DNA from: Synchiropus splendidus
Lineage: Eukaryota > Chordata > Actinopteri > Syngnathiformes > Callionymidae
Direction of reading: 5' to 3'
Assembly (NCBI RefSeq): GCF_027744825.2
Contig: NC_071342.1
Span: forward strand, 22,288,501 to 22,352,500
DNA: 64,000 nucleotides
Shown here: piece after piece, positions 23,151 through 33,860 of the stretch
Layout: every line of letters begins with the position of its first letter
How positions within the stretch are numbered: the first letter of the stretch is position 1
The notes under the pieces: generated by a model
What the model was told of the DNA's origin: nothing
The model's database searches: none
What the model saw: the letters and a program-made list of their open reading frames with translations, nothing else
Made by a program: the position numbers and the translations under genes

Positions 23151-24300
23151 AAGTGACGACTCCCCAAGTCGTGAGTGGTGAACTGAACTAGCCGCTTCTG
23201 TTTCAGTGGAGACTGTCCTTGTGTTTTGGGACTGTGATGTGGTGGATAGAGAGTTGTTTGCTCTCCAAAACTGCTTGTGAGGGGTGGATCAGTGCGGACA
23301 ACAGCAACGCAGACGGACACGTGTCTCTCCCAAGCAAACATCCTCCACCAGCACGTCCACACTCCGCCGATGTGAGAAGTTGTTTTTCTCCAGCGAGTGC
23401 ATTCACGTATGTGTCATCTTTTTTAAAGTGGAAAAAGTCACTGCAACATTTGAAAGCACTTATGAGAAACAAATGCGAGCGGTTGGTGAGTGGACGTCTG
23501 ATGGTCCTGACATATACTGGACATCTAACTGCCTCAGGCGGAGATTAGCGATCAATTATCGGCAACAAGCATTTGCTGCTCCGTCGGATTTGAGCAAGGA
23601 CTTAAGATGAGCCGCATCGATTGTATTGAAGACGCAGCGAATAGATTTAAATATCACGCTAATGGCGGAGAGGGATGTAAAGGTTGGAGGATGCACCAGA
23701 TGCACCGTCCGCTGCAACATGGTAATGACAAAGACATTAAGGAGGAGGGACGACTTCTATTTCTCTTCCTCACATGGAGCGATGGAGCTGTGGCTAAAAC
23801 TCTGGCTGATGGCTGGAGGAAAGAAAGTCAATATACACCGATGATTCACAGAAACTGTTCATTTGTTTCTGGACAGCCATTTTTTAATGCTTTGCATTGC
23901 AGCAGGTGTTCACACTGTTCTGTCGCCCTAAAGAAGTGGATTGAATTTGATTTGTTGGAGTAGTAGTGTTGGTTTAATATAGTTATTAATGTTATTGTTC
24001 CCGCAAAATGAAGAAAAAATAATTATGTTGATGGACGGTAATTACCTTGGTGGTGAAAAAGTACAGTTAATGCATCTTCAAAATAAATACAGGTACATTT
24101 TTTTCAATAAATCTAATCTTTGTTTGGTCTGTGGCTCGGTCTGCGTTTAAAATGTTGGCCTCATGCATGAGTGAGTTTGAGTCTCCCAGAGGCCAAAAGG
24201 GTCAAAAGTAAAAGTTAAAGCTACTGCCTCCGTTTGATTATAAAATATACACTTGAATAAAGTTCTTCCTTCTACAGGCTATCTACAACTCTGTTGTTGA
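23151..24300. other. Undetermined; overlapping short open frames
   Basis: Two plus-strand frames overlap at 23219-23610 and another runs 23607-23963. They are 72-118 residues long. I tested them for transposase or zinc-finger signatures and found only scattered cysteines, with no pattern I can name. It could be a decayed element or chance. Two AATAAA words near 24080-24112 lie downstream in AT-rich DNA. Confidence 0.25.
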
Positions 24301-24308
24301 AACAATGA

Positions 24309-24842
24309 ATGAGTGAAACAGAGCAAAGTGGTGAGGTCACCGGCCGTGTTCAAAGGAGGACCGACCTCGCTGGAAACACAAAAGGACCCGACCTAGTCCG
24401 ACCCAAACTGCGTGGTGGAAACGCACCTAAGGTAACCTTTAGAAATAAAGACATAGATCACTCCAAAATGAAACATTTGTCTTTATCCCGTTTCACATAT
24501 TTCCTGTGGATAGACAGACAAACCAACGCTGTCTTAAGCATAACTTCCCAGAATCCCAAACACACACACAGAGAAGTCTCAGAGCAGAACACTGTGGCCA
24601 GAATCACACACACACAGAAATACAGAAGAGGCACAAGGCAAACGTGCAACCTCAGAGTTCAAAATACAATTTTTAAAATGCAGGAAGTGAGCAGATGTTC
24701 TTCTTCCTGCTCCACCTCAACCTATCTTGCGCATCCTTCTTGGTCCCTGACAGTCGAGGTGAGAGAGGAGCCTCTGTTGACAATGATGTTTGTTGATGTT
24801 GTAGTGATTTGTAGTCACAGTATGGAGAATGCAGAGGAGTGA
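24309..24842 (+). other. Open frame of 177 codons, not recognised
   Basis: This is the longest frame outside the tandem repeats. It begins MSETEQSGEV and is hydrophilic, with no signal peptide, repeat or motif known to me. It crosses two short ACACAC runs (about 24559 and 24607), which argues against an exon. No splice signals or promoter mark it. I regard it as chance but list it as the longest unique frame. Confidence 0.15.
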
Positions 24843-24894
24843 GCTATTTATTTATCTATTTTACTGGTCTTGACTCGCTACTCAACTGAGGGGT

Positions 24895-25135
24895 TTTAAG
24901 GTCAGAGTTCTGTGGCAGAGTTCCTCAGGGGCCACATTAGAAACTGTAACCGTTGTGCGGGGCCAATGTGCCAAAAGAAAGGCGGTGATGGCTACAACAC
25001 ACGATGAAATAATATCTAAACTATATAGATAGATAGATAGATAAATACTTTATTTATCTCCGAAGAGAAATTCCCTTTTTTTTTTTTTTCTAAGATAGAT
25101 TTTTTTTTTAAGATAGATAAACTTCAGTTTCAAGG
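24895..25135 (+). mobile_element. LINE-type 3' tail with (ATAG)n
   Basis: An ATAG tetranucleotide run at about 25024-25042 leads into ATACTTTATTTATCTCCGAA and GAGAAATTCCC, closely resembling the ACTTTATTGATCCC..GGGAAATT tail found at the 3' ends of common teleost LINE/SINE copies. T runs follow. GGGGCCACATTAG at 24928 may belong to a separate degraded element. No coding part of a LINE is present. Confidence 0.5.
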
Positions 25136-25957
25136 ACAAAATGGACCAAAAAAGATTAAATGCAATGAAGCATAAATAAGAAGTTTAAATATGCCATGAA
25201 ACCTATTGAAATACTTAATTTTATATGAATTTCATTTGAACATAAATCAAAATAACTATGGACCAGACGTTAAAGATAAAAAGGTAGTTTATTTATATAC
25301 TGTATATTTTATTTATAATGTATATTTTCAATATTCTTTCAGTGTATTTTGAGGAACAAGAAAAACACACAAAAATGGCCAATGAAAAGAAGGAAATTCA
25401 ACAAGAATATGCTATATTTACTGCTGAAGTGGTGGTGACTAAAAGAGAAAGAACAAAAACAAAGCAGAAAAATTACAACATATCAGTTATAGTTTTAGTC
25501 TGGCGTCGAAAGGGCACTTGGCCCAGGTCTGCTCTCTGAAGACAATGGTTCATGTAATGATAGAAATTAGAAATAAGAATTGGATTTTTCTTTTATAAAT
25601 GATGAAAATTTATGATTCATTTTTGGGCCTCCCTGTGGTATCAAATCTCTGTCCACAAACACACGATATTGCGGTCTATTTCAACCGTATGATGCACCCT
25701 GGACCATCAAGATCGGTGACGACTGGAGACATCCAAGCCCTGCTACTCTGCCGTGAGTTGAGAGTATCTGAAATTCAGATCAGCATCACTTGTATCACGG
25801 GAACCGACAGAGGAAGAGGCGCAAGTTTGCACTCACTCACGTTACAGTGGAGAACGCCGCCTCCATTACCGAGGTCGCCCCGCTGTGAACCCGCCAGCCC
25901 GCGTGAGGGATGCACCACGCCAGTATGTAAAGATTTCATTTAGATTTCATTCATGTT
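25136..25957. other. No gene recognised; AT-rich to 25620
   Basis: AT-rich unique DNA. The lysine-rich frame at 25318-25539 reflects A-rich composition. Confidence 0.5.
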
Positions 25958-26310
25958 TTAAAATATCTCTTGCGCCGCCGCTGCCTGAGAATATAAATAT
26001 ATATTCCATGAATGGGAAATGCCCGGACGCATATGGGCTGCGTGCGCCGCAGGACCATTCGTCGGAGAAACAAGGCCGACGCCGTTTTCAATTTCCAGAG
26101 GTGTCAGCCGGACCCGGGGAAGCTGATGCATCAGCACGGCCGCCGGCGCTATTGTGTGTCTTCACTTTATACACAGATATGCTGAAATACGCCGGCATAA
26201 ATTCCCTGCCATTGTTGAGGCGCGACACTGGCAGGTGGCGGCGGTAGCGGCCAATACTCTGATTATATTCATAAACTACAGGTTAACCCGCCGATGCTGC
26301 TCTGAGACAT
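25958..26310. promoter_or_regulatory. Candidate CNE
   Basis: GC-balanced non-repeat block with GAATATAAATATATATTCCA (26000; a near-palindrome), GCTGATGCATCAGCAC near 26120 (TGATGCATCA is a palindrome) and GATTATATTCATAAACTAC near 26261. Dense palindromic and AT-core words in CpG-containing unique DNA suggest a regulatory element. An open frame (25885-26247) without a domain overlaps it. Confidence 0.3.
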
Positions 26311-26536
26311 CTGCTCCCGGACGTATAGTGATATGAAACCGGGGCGCTCTTTACATTTTTACATCACCAAGATCTGTGTCCCTGGCTCGCACCTCGTGCT
26401 CCTCTGTCGGGACGCGCGTTGGCCTCGCTTTCTTTGTCGCTCTCTGTGAGCGCTTGAGAGGCTTTTTGTTGGACAGTGCCAAACCAGGAATGCATGTCAA
26501 ATGTGAGTCTGCGGGTTTGTTTATTCTATTTAGACA
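26311..26536. other. No gene recognised
   Basis: Unique-looking sequence. Confidence 0.5.
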
Positions 26537-27050
26537 CTACCCTTGTGAGGACCGGATGAAATTGTGGAGACATTTGGCTGGACACCACCAGGCAATTTGA
26601 ATTTGAGGATGGAGACTTCGAAATAACTGAGTCATTACAACTGGGTTACACTTTGTCCTGGTTCAGGTGAGCCATGTGTTTCGAATGGTTAGGTTGAGGG
26701 TGAGAGGCTGGGGAAAGGGTTATGGCAATGAGAGGTCCTCAAGTAAATAGCAAAACACCAGAGTGTGTGCGTATGTTTGCATAAGGATATCTATCCTAGT
26801 GAGCTTCAATTTTGGGAAAAACACGCCCTTGTGGGGCCCGTATGTCTTTGTGGGGGCCCTTTTGTCGGACCCCATGAGATTAAGCCTGAATTTGAAGATG
26901 AAGACAAAACAACAAGGTCATTATTAGGTCTCAGTTTGTCCTGGTCAAGGTGAGCCATCTGTTTTGGATGGTTAGGTTTAGGGTGAGGGGCTGGGGAAAA
27001 CATGAAAGTCAATGAAGTGTCCCCACAAAACATAAAAAAAAAATGTGTGT
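26537..27050 (+). repeat. Microsatellite-associated repeat, copies B1 and B2 in tandem
   Basis: Two diverged units of the family at 1179 lie head to tail. Both contain a GTCCTGGT..AGGTGAGCCAT word, GGTTAGGTT and GGGTGAGAGGCTGGGG or a close variant, at about 26655-26715 and 26937-26997. The second unit begins near 26810 with CACGCCCTTGTGGGGCC. TTAGGTTTAGGG inside is part of the repeat and not telomeric DNA. Confidence 0.75.
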
Positions 27051-28115
27051 ACTACCTCACCAGAATGCAATGCATTGCTTTTTGTGAGATGAGCACACAG
27101 TCATAGCCTCAAATACTGGACAGTGGTGCTGATAACTTGCATTATATTTCCATCTGCATTTTGTACTTTTGGCCTCCGTCACCTCATGTTCGGCAAACAA
27201 ACAATGGAAAACAAAACAAACAATGCCACTAGTCTTTTCCTCAGCCTGACGTTGTTTTGCCAACAAACTGTAAGAACAATGTATTTATTGTCTGAAGCCA
27301 GTACATGTACTCACCAGGGCCAGCGGCCTGTAATGTGGATGCTCGTAGCAACACGGTGACTGAAGCTGAGCGTCACCTCGACTCCCTACATTCACGAGTG
27401 GCTCACTTGCCTTCTCATTACTTCCCGACTTCTGCGACCCGACACGCAGGAACCTTCAAAATTACACCCAGGACTCGCACTGACCCGTCGCGGCGGCTTG
27501 TGGAGTCATTTTAATAACAAATGCTAGCCGGCATGCTAAGGACCAGCACCTCCCTGGCCGGATGACACGGGGTGCGCGGACGGCTATCGGCTAATGCTCC
27601 TTTATGAAGCAGGCGGCGGAGCAGGACGCTGTCTTTATGAAGCGCTTGTTCCTTTAAACCACAGCGGCTTAATGCAGCCAGCTTCAGACGACCGCGTCGC
27701 AGACCTTGCCGCGCAGCAGTCGCTGGGATTTCTCTTTAATATATTTGACAAAATGAGTTTTTGTTCAGCAGCGGTCCCTGAAGAGCTGTTTTCTTTTGGA
27801 GTTGAACCAAAGCAGGTTTTGTTTTTGCGTTGAAAGATTCTGATTTGTCAATGGAAATGAGGTCCCAATGATGCCGAGGTCTGCGACACCGGAAGGTGTG
27901 ACCATTCGGAGTCCAACCAAAGACCAACCAAACCGGACATGATTCAAATGGCAGAAGCAGGATGTTGGGGGTCAAGACTTGTAGTGTCTGAAGAAACGGA
28001 ATCTTTTGTTTTTCAACCTTCCCAGCTGCAAACATGGAAGTCCGGATTCGGAAAAGCCGTCGCCCAAGTCAACAACGTCAGCCTTTGCTGTTACTGGCCT
28101 ACTGGACACCGATTG
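27051..28115. other. No gene recognised
   Basis: Mostly unique. 27480-27730 is CpG-containing with TTTTAATAACAAATGCTAGC near 27511 and could be regulatory. Nothing firm is supported. Confidence 0.4.
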
Positions 28116-28596
28116 CAACCCAGCCTCACTCCCATGGCGTAATGTACTCATGTCGGGGAAAGTGGACTTTTGTGTCCTATACTGACGCCAAAGGCAGCCT
28201 TCAGCGTCAGATGTTGATGCATGAGGTTTTTCTTTGAAGCTTATATTCCGCCTTCTGTGACATAGAACTGATGGCAAGGGCAGCGCATCACGTAAAAGAA
28301 AGTTAGAGGTTGTGGTCAGGTCAGCCATGGGATGGCGCTCCACTCATTCGACGTGTCAACTGCTATTTAAAGCCCATAAAAAGGCTGTGCGTTGTAGCCA
28401 TGGTGATGGTGACACTGTACCGTCCCTAACTGACATCCGATGTCAGAGAGCTTCCGTACATCTCCCTGTCCTCCGCGCTTGTCAACAACCCCTGTAGCCT
28501 GCAGACGTGTGTGAAGACGTCTCAGAAGGCTGCCATTGTCGTCAGTAAAGGACGCAATAGTCCAATATATTACGCCATGGGATTGAGGATGTGTTG
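28116..28596. mobile_element. Foldback MITE, long copy 3
   Basis: The left end CAACCCAGCCTCACTCCCAT and the right end (ATTACGCCATGGGATTGAGG ATGTGTTG) are inverted copies of each other. Inside are AAAGTGGACTTTTGTGTCCT, CTGACGCCAAAGGCAGCCTT and, near the right end, AGAAGGCTGCCATTGTCGTC. At about 481 bp it is longer than copy 1, with extra central sequence around 28330-28500. No target-site duplication is obvious. Confidence 0.75.
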
Positions 28597-28980
28597 CTAA
28601 TGCGTTAGTGTTGGTCAAAAATGGTAGGACGAAAGATCGGGAAGAAAACTAGAGGGAGAACAGGAAGACCAGTATTGTTGATGTGTGGATAAAAACAGGG
28701 TGATTCTAACAGCGACAGTTTTGTGAGGCCAGTCGGATGGACAGGAGAGTCTTGAGTCTTGTCTCAGAACACGACGGTGGTTTTCGGCGAGTTCTTCTCA
28801 CGAACTCTTCTCACCGACTTGACAGAGTGGCCACAGCAGCACGCGGCCGCCGGTGCCAGAGATCCCACTGAGCGGAATGACGGCAGAGGAGAAAAAAAGC
28901 CATTAAAGAGCAGAAGTTACTGGAAACGGCACATCTGCAATCAGGAATGCTGGGTGTTAATGACCAGAGACGTGGACTGT
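28597..28980. other. No gene recognised
   Basis: Unique-looking sequence. Confidence 0.5.
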
Positions 28981-29330
28981 GTAAACGTATCGTAGCCGTG
29001 ATTAATTGACCACTTGCCGCGGCGCCTGACTGTTCTGAGATATTAATGATGACTCTCGCGGTGGCTGTTCGGGGTGCTGGCTGCAGAGGCGGCGCAGGCC
29101 GCAGCTTTAGGGCCCGGCTACAGTGGGAAGGGCTTTTATGAGCTGACGGGATGCTGTTTTTACGAGCGGCTCAGGAGGAATAATGGGGTCCAACGTCTCC
29201 CTCCTCGTCCCGCCATCCCTCTGGTGTCTCCCCAGGCCTCTGCGATTACCTGTCGGCTGGAGGGCTCCCGAGTATCGCTTCATAAAAGTTAATCATGAGA
29301 AACTTGTTCATTAATTACAGTTCAGGCCTG
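28981..29330. promoter_or_regulatory. Candidate CNE
   Basis: GTGATTAATTGACCACTTG (28998), GAGATATTAATGATGACTC (29037) and GTTCATTAATTACAGTTCAG (29306) bracket GC-richer unique DNA with CTTTTATGAGC and CATAAAAGTTAATCATG. Repeated TTAAT cores in non-repeat DNA fit a developmental regulatory element. Confidence 0.35.
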
Positions 29331-30985
29331 CTGCCTCGCTGGTGCCGTCCTCCTCTCCTGCTAACGTTTGTCTCCCACTTTTACATTCTTCCTTTGTTTG
29401 GAAAGCTGGTAAGGCGCGAGCTGGTGGCGGCGTTCACGCGACGGATCACAGGAAGCCGAGGCAGACCATAATAATCCAGACATTCAGAGCTCAGGGAAAT
29501 GCGACTATTTGTCAACAGAGGCTGGAGTCCGTCCAAGCTAGCAGGGGAGAGGGGCGACACCATGGATTCATCAGTTTCACTCTGTTTTTGGACCGTACGA
29601 GGTGACAGGAGAATCCAGGGGAAACCCAAATATAAGCTCCTCATAGAAAGGACTGACTCCAAACCTGGAGTTAACTCACACGTCATTTGAAACCGGGACC
29701 TTCAGGTTTTGAGGCTTTGACTCACACTTTCTCCAGAACTGTTTTTGGTCAACTCACCTGTGGGGAAACATTGTCATGAAACATTTGCAAAAAAAAGTCA
29801 GTGAAGATGACTGTACATACAAAAATTCCTTTTTCAGTAAAACTGTCAAAACCAAATCTATTCTGTTTTGTCTTTCAGCATGTCTCATCAGGGGTTGCCA
29901 CAGCTCAGCCATGTCCTTCTTTATGGTGGAGAACATGACCCTTGACGGTTCTGTCTCTCGCCTTCTTTTGCCCAAACAGGTGAAAAATAATTGCAAAATA
30001 AAATTAGATTTAATTGGAAGAAAAACAAAGAAAAAAAGAGAGAAAATTAAATAAAGAACCAATAAATAAAACCTGAAATTCATTCAATTATATATATATA
30101 TATATAAATTCAAATCATCGACCGTTCATGAATTAATGAAAACAAACATCAAACTAGCTAATGGAACAACACTTAATTTATTCATCTTTATCTATAAAGT
30201 CGACAGCAGCCCTCATTAAAGTTGGAGCTGATGTAAAAACGAACAAGTCTCTGAGCTTCCATAAACCGCCGTTATGATTCTTTCAAACTTCAGACTGAAG
30301 CTAAATTGCTCTTTAATGATAAGCTCCGCTTCACTTCCCTCCCTACGCCAACGACACATTTATTTATCGGCTGTACTTGCTGCTGACGACAGTGTGTTTG
30401 GGTGCGCCGTTCTGTCCATGCCGTCTCCAGAAGGATGTCCATGTGGACGGGACTCCTCCTGCAGACGGAGCTGGTACTGCTGAGTCTCTTGTCTGGGAGT
30501 GTCTTATGTCACCCGGAAAGCTGAAACCGTAAAACCTGTGGAACCTTCAAACTTGTCGGTTTCGACCGCCATGTTTTCTTGACTGACTCTACAGTGGAAA
30601 CACTTGTTTCACGAGCCTTTGCTCTTATTCAGTACAATGTTTTGAATTGATCTTCACCCTCTCATTTGACCCTTATCCTCCCAGATTGGAATTTTGTGTT
30701 ATTATTGCCCTACATTTGTTGTGTCAATATATTTTTAAGCTTCACTATGCAGTCAGCTCAATCGGACTGTGTGTGACATGAAGCACAGGCGGATATCTAC
30801 AAGTGTTTTTAATGATTGACAGCACCGAAAAATGTCCATAAATCCAGGTGAAACTACAGAACGCAACCAATTCCCCTCTAACCAGCCTTAAATGTTAGTC
30901 GAAAACATACACAACCTAAAGTTAGTCACAACTATAATACACACAGGAAATAGCTGAATCCTGGCCATGACAATGTAGCAATTCA
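29331..30985. other. No gene recognised; (AT)n at about 30090-30107
   Basis: Unique, AT-rich from 29980 to 30260. A short TA array lies near 30090. The open frames at 29342-29690 lie on both strands and lack domains. Confidence 0.5.
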
Positions 30986-30991
30986 CTTTTC

Positions 30992-31589
30992 GTCAAGACG
31001 TGGAGTGGGACCCAAGTGCAGTGATGAAAGTGACAGGAGGCAGGAGTGAGTCAAAAACAATATTTTAATCATTAGCAACAAGAAAGCCACAACAGAAAGC
31101 GTCACCGAACCGGGAGAAAGAAAGCGAAGTCAGAATGTCCAAAATTAGGGAGTCATCAAACCGGGAGAAGTCCACAAGCATGAGTAAGAGTCCAAACAGA
31201 AAGCGTCACCGAACCGCGAGAGTCAAACAAACTTAAATCTGTAAACAGAGAGACAAAAGCACAACGAACAGAAATAGTAAAATGACAGAACAAACCAGGA
31301 AACACGCAGAAACAGAGGAAGGAACTAAACTCTAACTCAGGCACCAGGGTTTCAGAGAGTGTAGTGAAAAATGAACAAACTACAGCACAGAGAGAGAACA
31401 AACAAGGAGAACCTATTTACCACGGGAACAAGAGGAGACGACCTGGCACACGCTGCTGGAGTCCAGGTGTCTTTATACTCAGGTGAGCAGGGGTTGACTG
31501 GCTCCAGCCGTGTGCCACAGGAACAGGAAGAACGGAGGGAGAAAGCAAAACAGGACTCACATGACCAAAATAAAAGCAGAATCATGACA
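30992..31589 (-). mobile_element. Solo LTR, family 1, copy 3 (minus)
   Basis: Read on the minus strand, it starts TGTCATGATTCTGCTTTTAT (31589 downward), has TATAAAG at 31477-31471, three GGTTCGGTGACGC-type sub-repeats (near 31220, 31165 and 31115) and ends in CCACGTCTTGACG near 30992. The last 8 or so bases of the family's end are missing or altered. The right flank CTTTC and the left CTTTT (30986-30990) differ by one base, so the target-site duplication is uncertain. Confidence 0.75.
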
Positions 31590-31594
31590 CTTTC

Positions 31595-32555
31595 ATTCCT
31601 AATGCACTGACCACCAATGGACAGCGTTCAGTATGAATCAGTTGAGACACGTATGACTGCACCGATGCGCATGGTTTGATACCGCTGAAGACTTTAGTGT
31701 GACTTGTAGTTCAATGATGATTCAAATCAAGGTCAACCAAGTCGTCAGTAAACATCAATGTCTCTTTTCTCTTATCAAATAACTAGTGCACAAGCCTCAT
31801 TTTCGCATGCGCCGTGCTGTCTTCTTATTTGTTGCTAGCGTCTCTACATTCCTGGCATATGTACTACACCGTTACGAATCATTCTTCAAGATGTGCGGAA
31901 GCAGAAATGGCTAAGTTTTAATGGACACTTTAAGTCGGCATGGGAAATGTTTGGTTTGGAAAATGAGCGGCTCCGAGTGGATGTGGCCTCGGATGTCCTC
32001 CAAAAGGCTCTTGCTGGGAACACCATTGGAGTCAGCTCATCGACACGTCTTTACACCTGAGGAGCGAAAAAACAAGTGTGTTCTAAAACAACCTGGAGCA
32101 GCACTTGGGCTTTGCCCATTCCTCCATCTTGAAACAATCTGAGCGACTCTTCATTTCCAATAAAAGCAGGCGGGTCAAGAGAAATATGCAAAGTTGTCAG
32201 GAACGTGTTTGGTGTCGGCGGAACAGTCAGTTCCCGAACGCAACACATTTGTCATTTTGTGTTATTGGTGGCAAAGCATTTAATTAATATATGCAAACGA
32301 GTGCAGGATCACACCTCGGCAAAGTACGAGACGGCGTTGCATATGTATGTGCGGGTTAATGAGATCGTCTCCTCAAGTGTGAACTGCAGATGTATAATCT
32401 CAAACCATTCACATGCGGAAAAATAAATCTGTGTGCTCAAGTTTTGTCGGTTTGTTTAGCGTCACGCCGCTTCACTCCGCAGTACCATCGGAGCTCAGGG
32501 TGACACCAAAGGTGCGCCACTCGTAGGACATTTGCAAAAGGGGGGGGGGTCTAAA
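31595..32555. other. No gene recognised
   Basis: Unique-looking sequence. A G run of 10 lies near 32540. Confidence 0.5.
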
Positions 32556-33115
32556 AAGCTAATTTTCTCCGTGGCCTTCGCGCACCTCTGCCCTTCATAT
32601 CGCTCCATTTCCATAAAGCAGCTCCCCCGAGGGACCCGCAATAATAAACAGTTATTAGTAAATGCATTATGCCAGCGTGCCCCCGCTGCCCTCTTGGTGT
32701 TTTCAACAGCCGACATGCAAACACTCGCGCCGCCGCCGCCCGACCGACCCGACGCACAGACGGATGCATTTGTGCGCTGCGACCCCTTCAGTGCAGAATC
32801 CGTGAGGGAATTGCTCTGGTAATAGTGGCGGCCATTACAGCAAAAAGCTTTAACCGTGCGGCGCCTGCCAAACTCACAACTGTTGTGATTTAATCTGATT
32901 ACACGGTGCTTTTAGTTATGAAATCCTGCATGTTGCTCTTATTTATCTGCTTATTTTCGCCGTTTCCATTAGAGCCGGCTAAATTGCTTCGAATTAAAAT
33001 TCAGAAAATATTATCCTCTGCGTTTAGTGATTCAACCTCCTCAATTAGCCATCAGAGACTGGTGGTCTGTGTAATTGGAGCTGATGCCGCGTCGCGTTGT
33101 CGGGCGCGTGTGGCC
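32556..33115. promoter_or_regulatory. Candidate CNE cluster
   Basis: AATAATAAACAGTTATTAGT, TAAATGCATTATGCCAGC, GGTAATAGTGGCGGCCATTA, TTTAATCTGATTACACGG, GAATTAAAATTCAG, CCTCAATTAGCCATC and GTGTAATTGGAGC lie in one 560-bp stretch of non-repeat DNA that mixes CpG-rich and AT-core segments. This is the densest run of homeodomain-type words in the window. The overlapping open frames have no domain. Confidence 0.35.
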
Positions 33116-33860
33116 GAAATACCCCCTGCGTTTGTTCTGGCTCAGCAACTGAAGGTGGCTTTATGAGTTTGTCTTGTGCGCGGAAGGTGAGGCATGTTCA
33201 AACCACCGTTTTTTTTCCGTTTGTTTGTTTTCATCTGTTTACTCGATAATCATCGGGTCTCCCGGGAGCCGACGTTCAGGTGCTGGCGCCTCATTTCCAT
33301 GAGGGAAAACACAAGGTTTCTTATTAAAAAGGAGTCAGTGAACTCCTCGCAGATGAGCCGATAGGATGGGAGGCATACGAGGGAGACAAAGGACAAGCGT
33401 CGTCTCTCCGCCGTAACATCCTCGACGTGGGAGCTTATTTGCATCCACTTTGATTCGGTCCCAGTGTGCCGCGAGTGCATCCTCGCTGTAAGAAGAGGGG
33501 AGATGTTCGGCTTCTCCACGTCTTGTGAGTGTCTGTTGTCATGTGTTCTTCACTCCTGCTGCCTCCCGCTGCGACTCACGTTTGATGACGCGGCCGCCTT
33601 CATCTGGTTCTGGCTCTGGCTCTGGCAGGGACACCTGGCAGGTCAGGGGGACTCATTGACGCGGAGCTGGTGGGGAACCATGAGGTACTGTGCCATGTAT
33701 GTTTGAGCCGGACAGGATCGTGAGGAGCAGAGGAAGGCAAGGGGCGAAAAATATATCTCAGAGTGAGCAGATAAAAAACAGGTGAAATAATAGCATCAGG
33801 TGACAAACACTGGAGCAGGATGAAATCTAAGAGACTAGATCAAATCACTGGAAGTCTGGA
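33116..33860. other. No gene recognised
   Basis: Unique-looking sequence up to the minisatellite. A short TGGCTC run lies near 33611-33628. Confidence 0.5.

Noticed and set aside
23219..23963. Decayed transposase or zinc-finger gene
   Set aside because: Frames are short and overlapping, and no catalytic or zinc-binding spacing could be recognised.
24309..24842. Protein-coding gene of 177 codons
   Set aside because: No domain, it crosses AC runs, and has no splice or promoter context. Chance frames of this size are expected in 64 kb.
26690..27000. Interstitial telomere repeats (TTAGG/TTTAGGG words)
   Set aside because: The words occur once per unit within a longer repeat and are not tandem.
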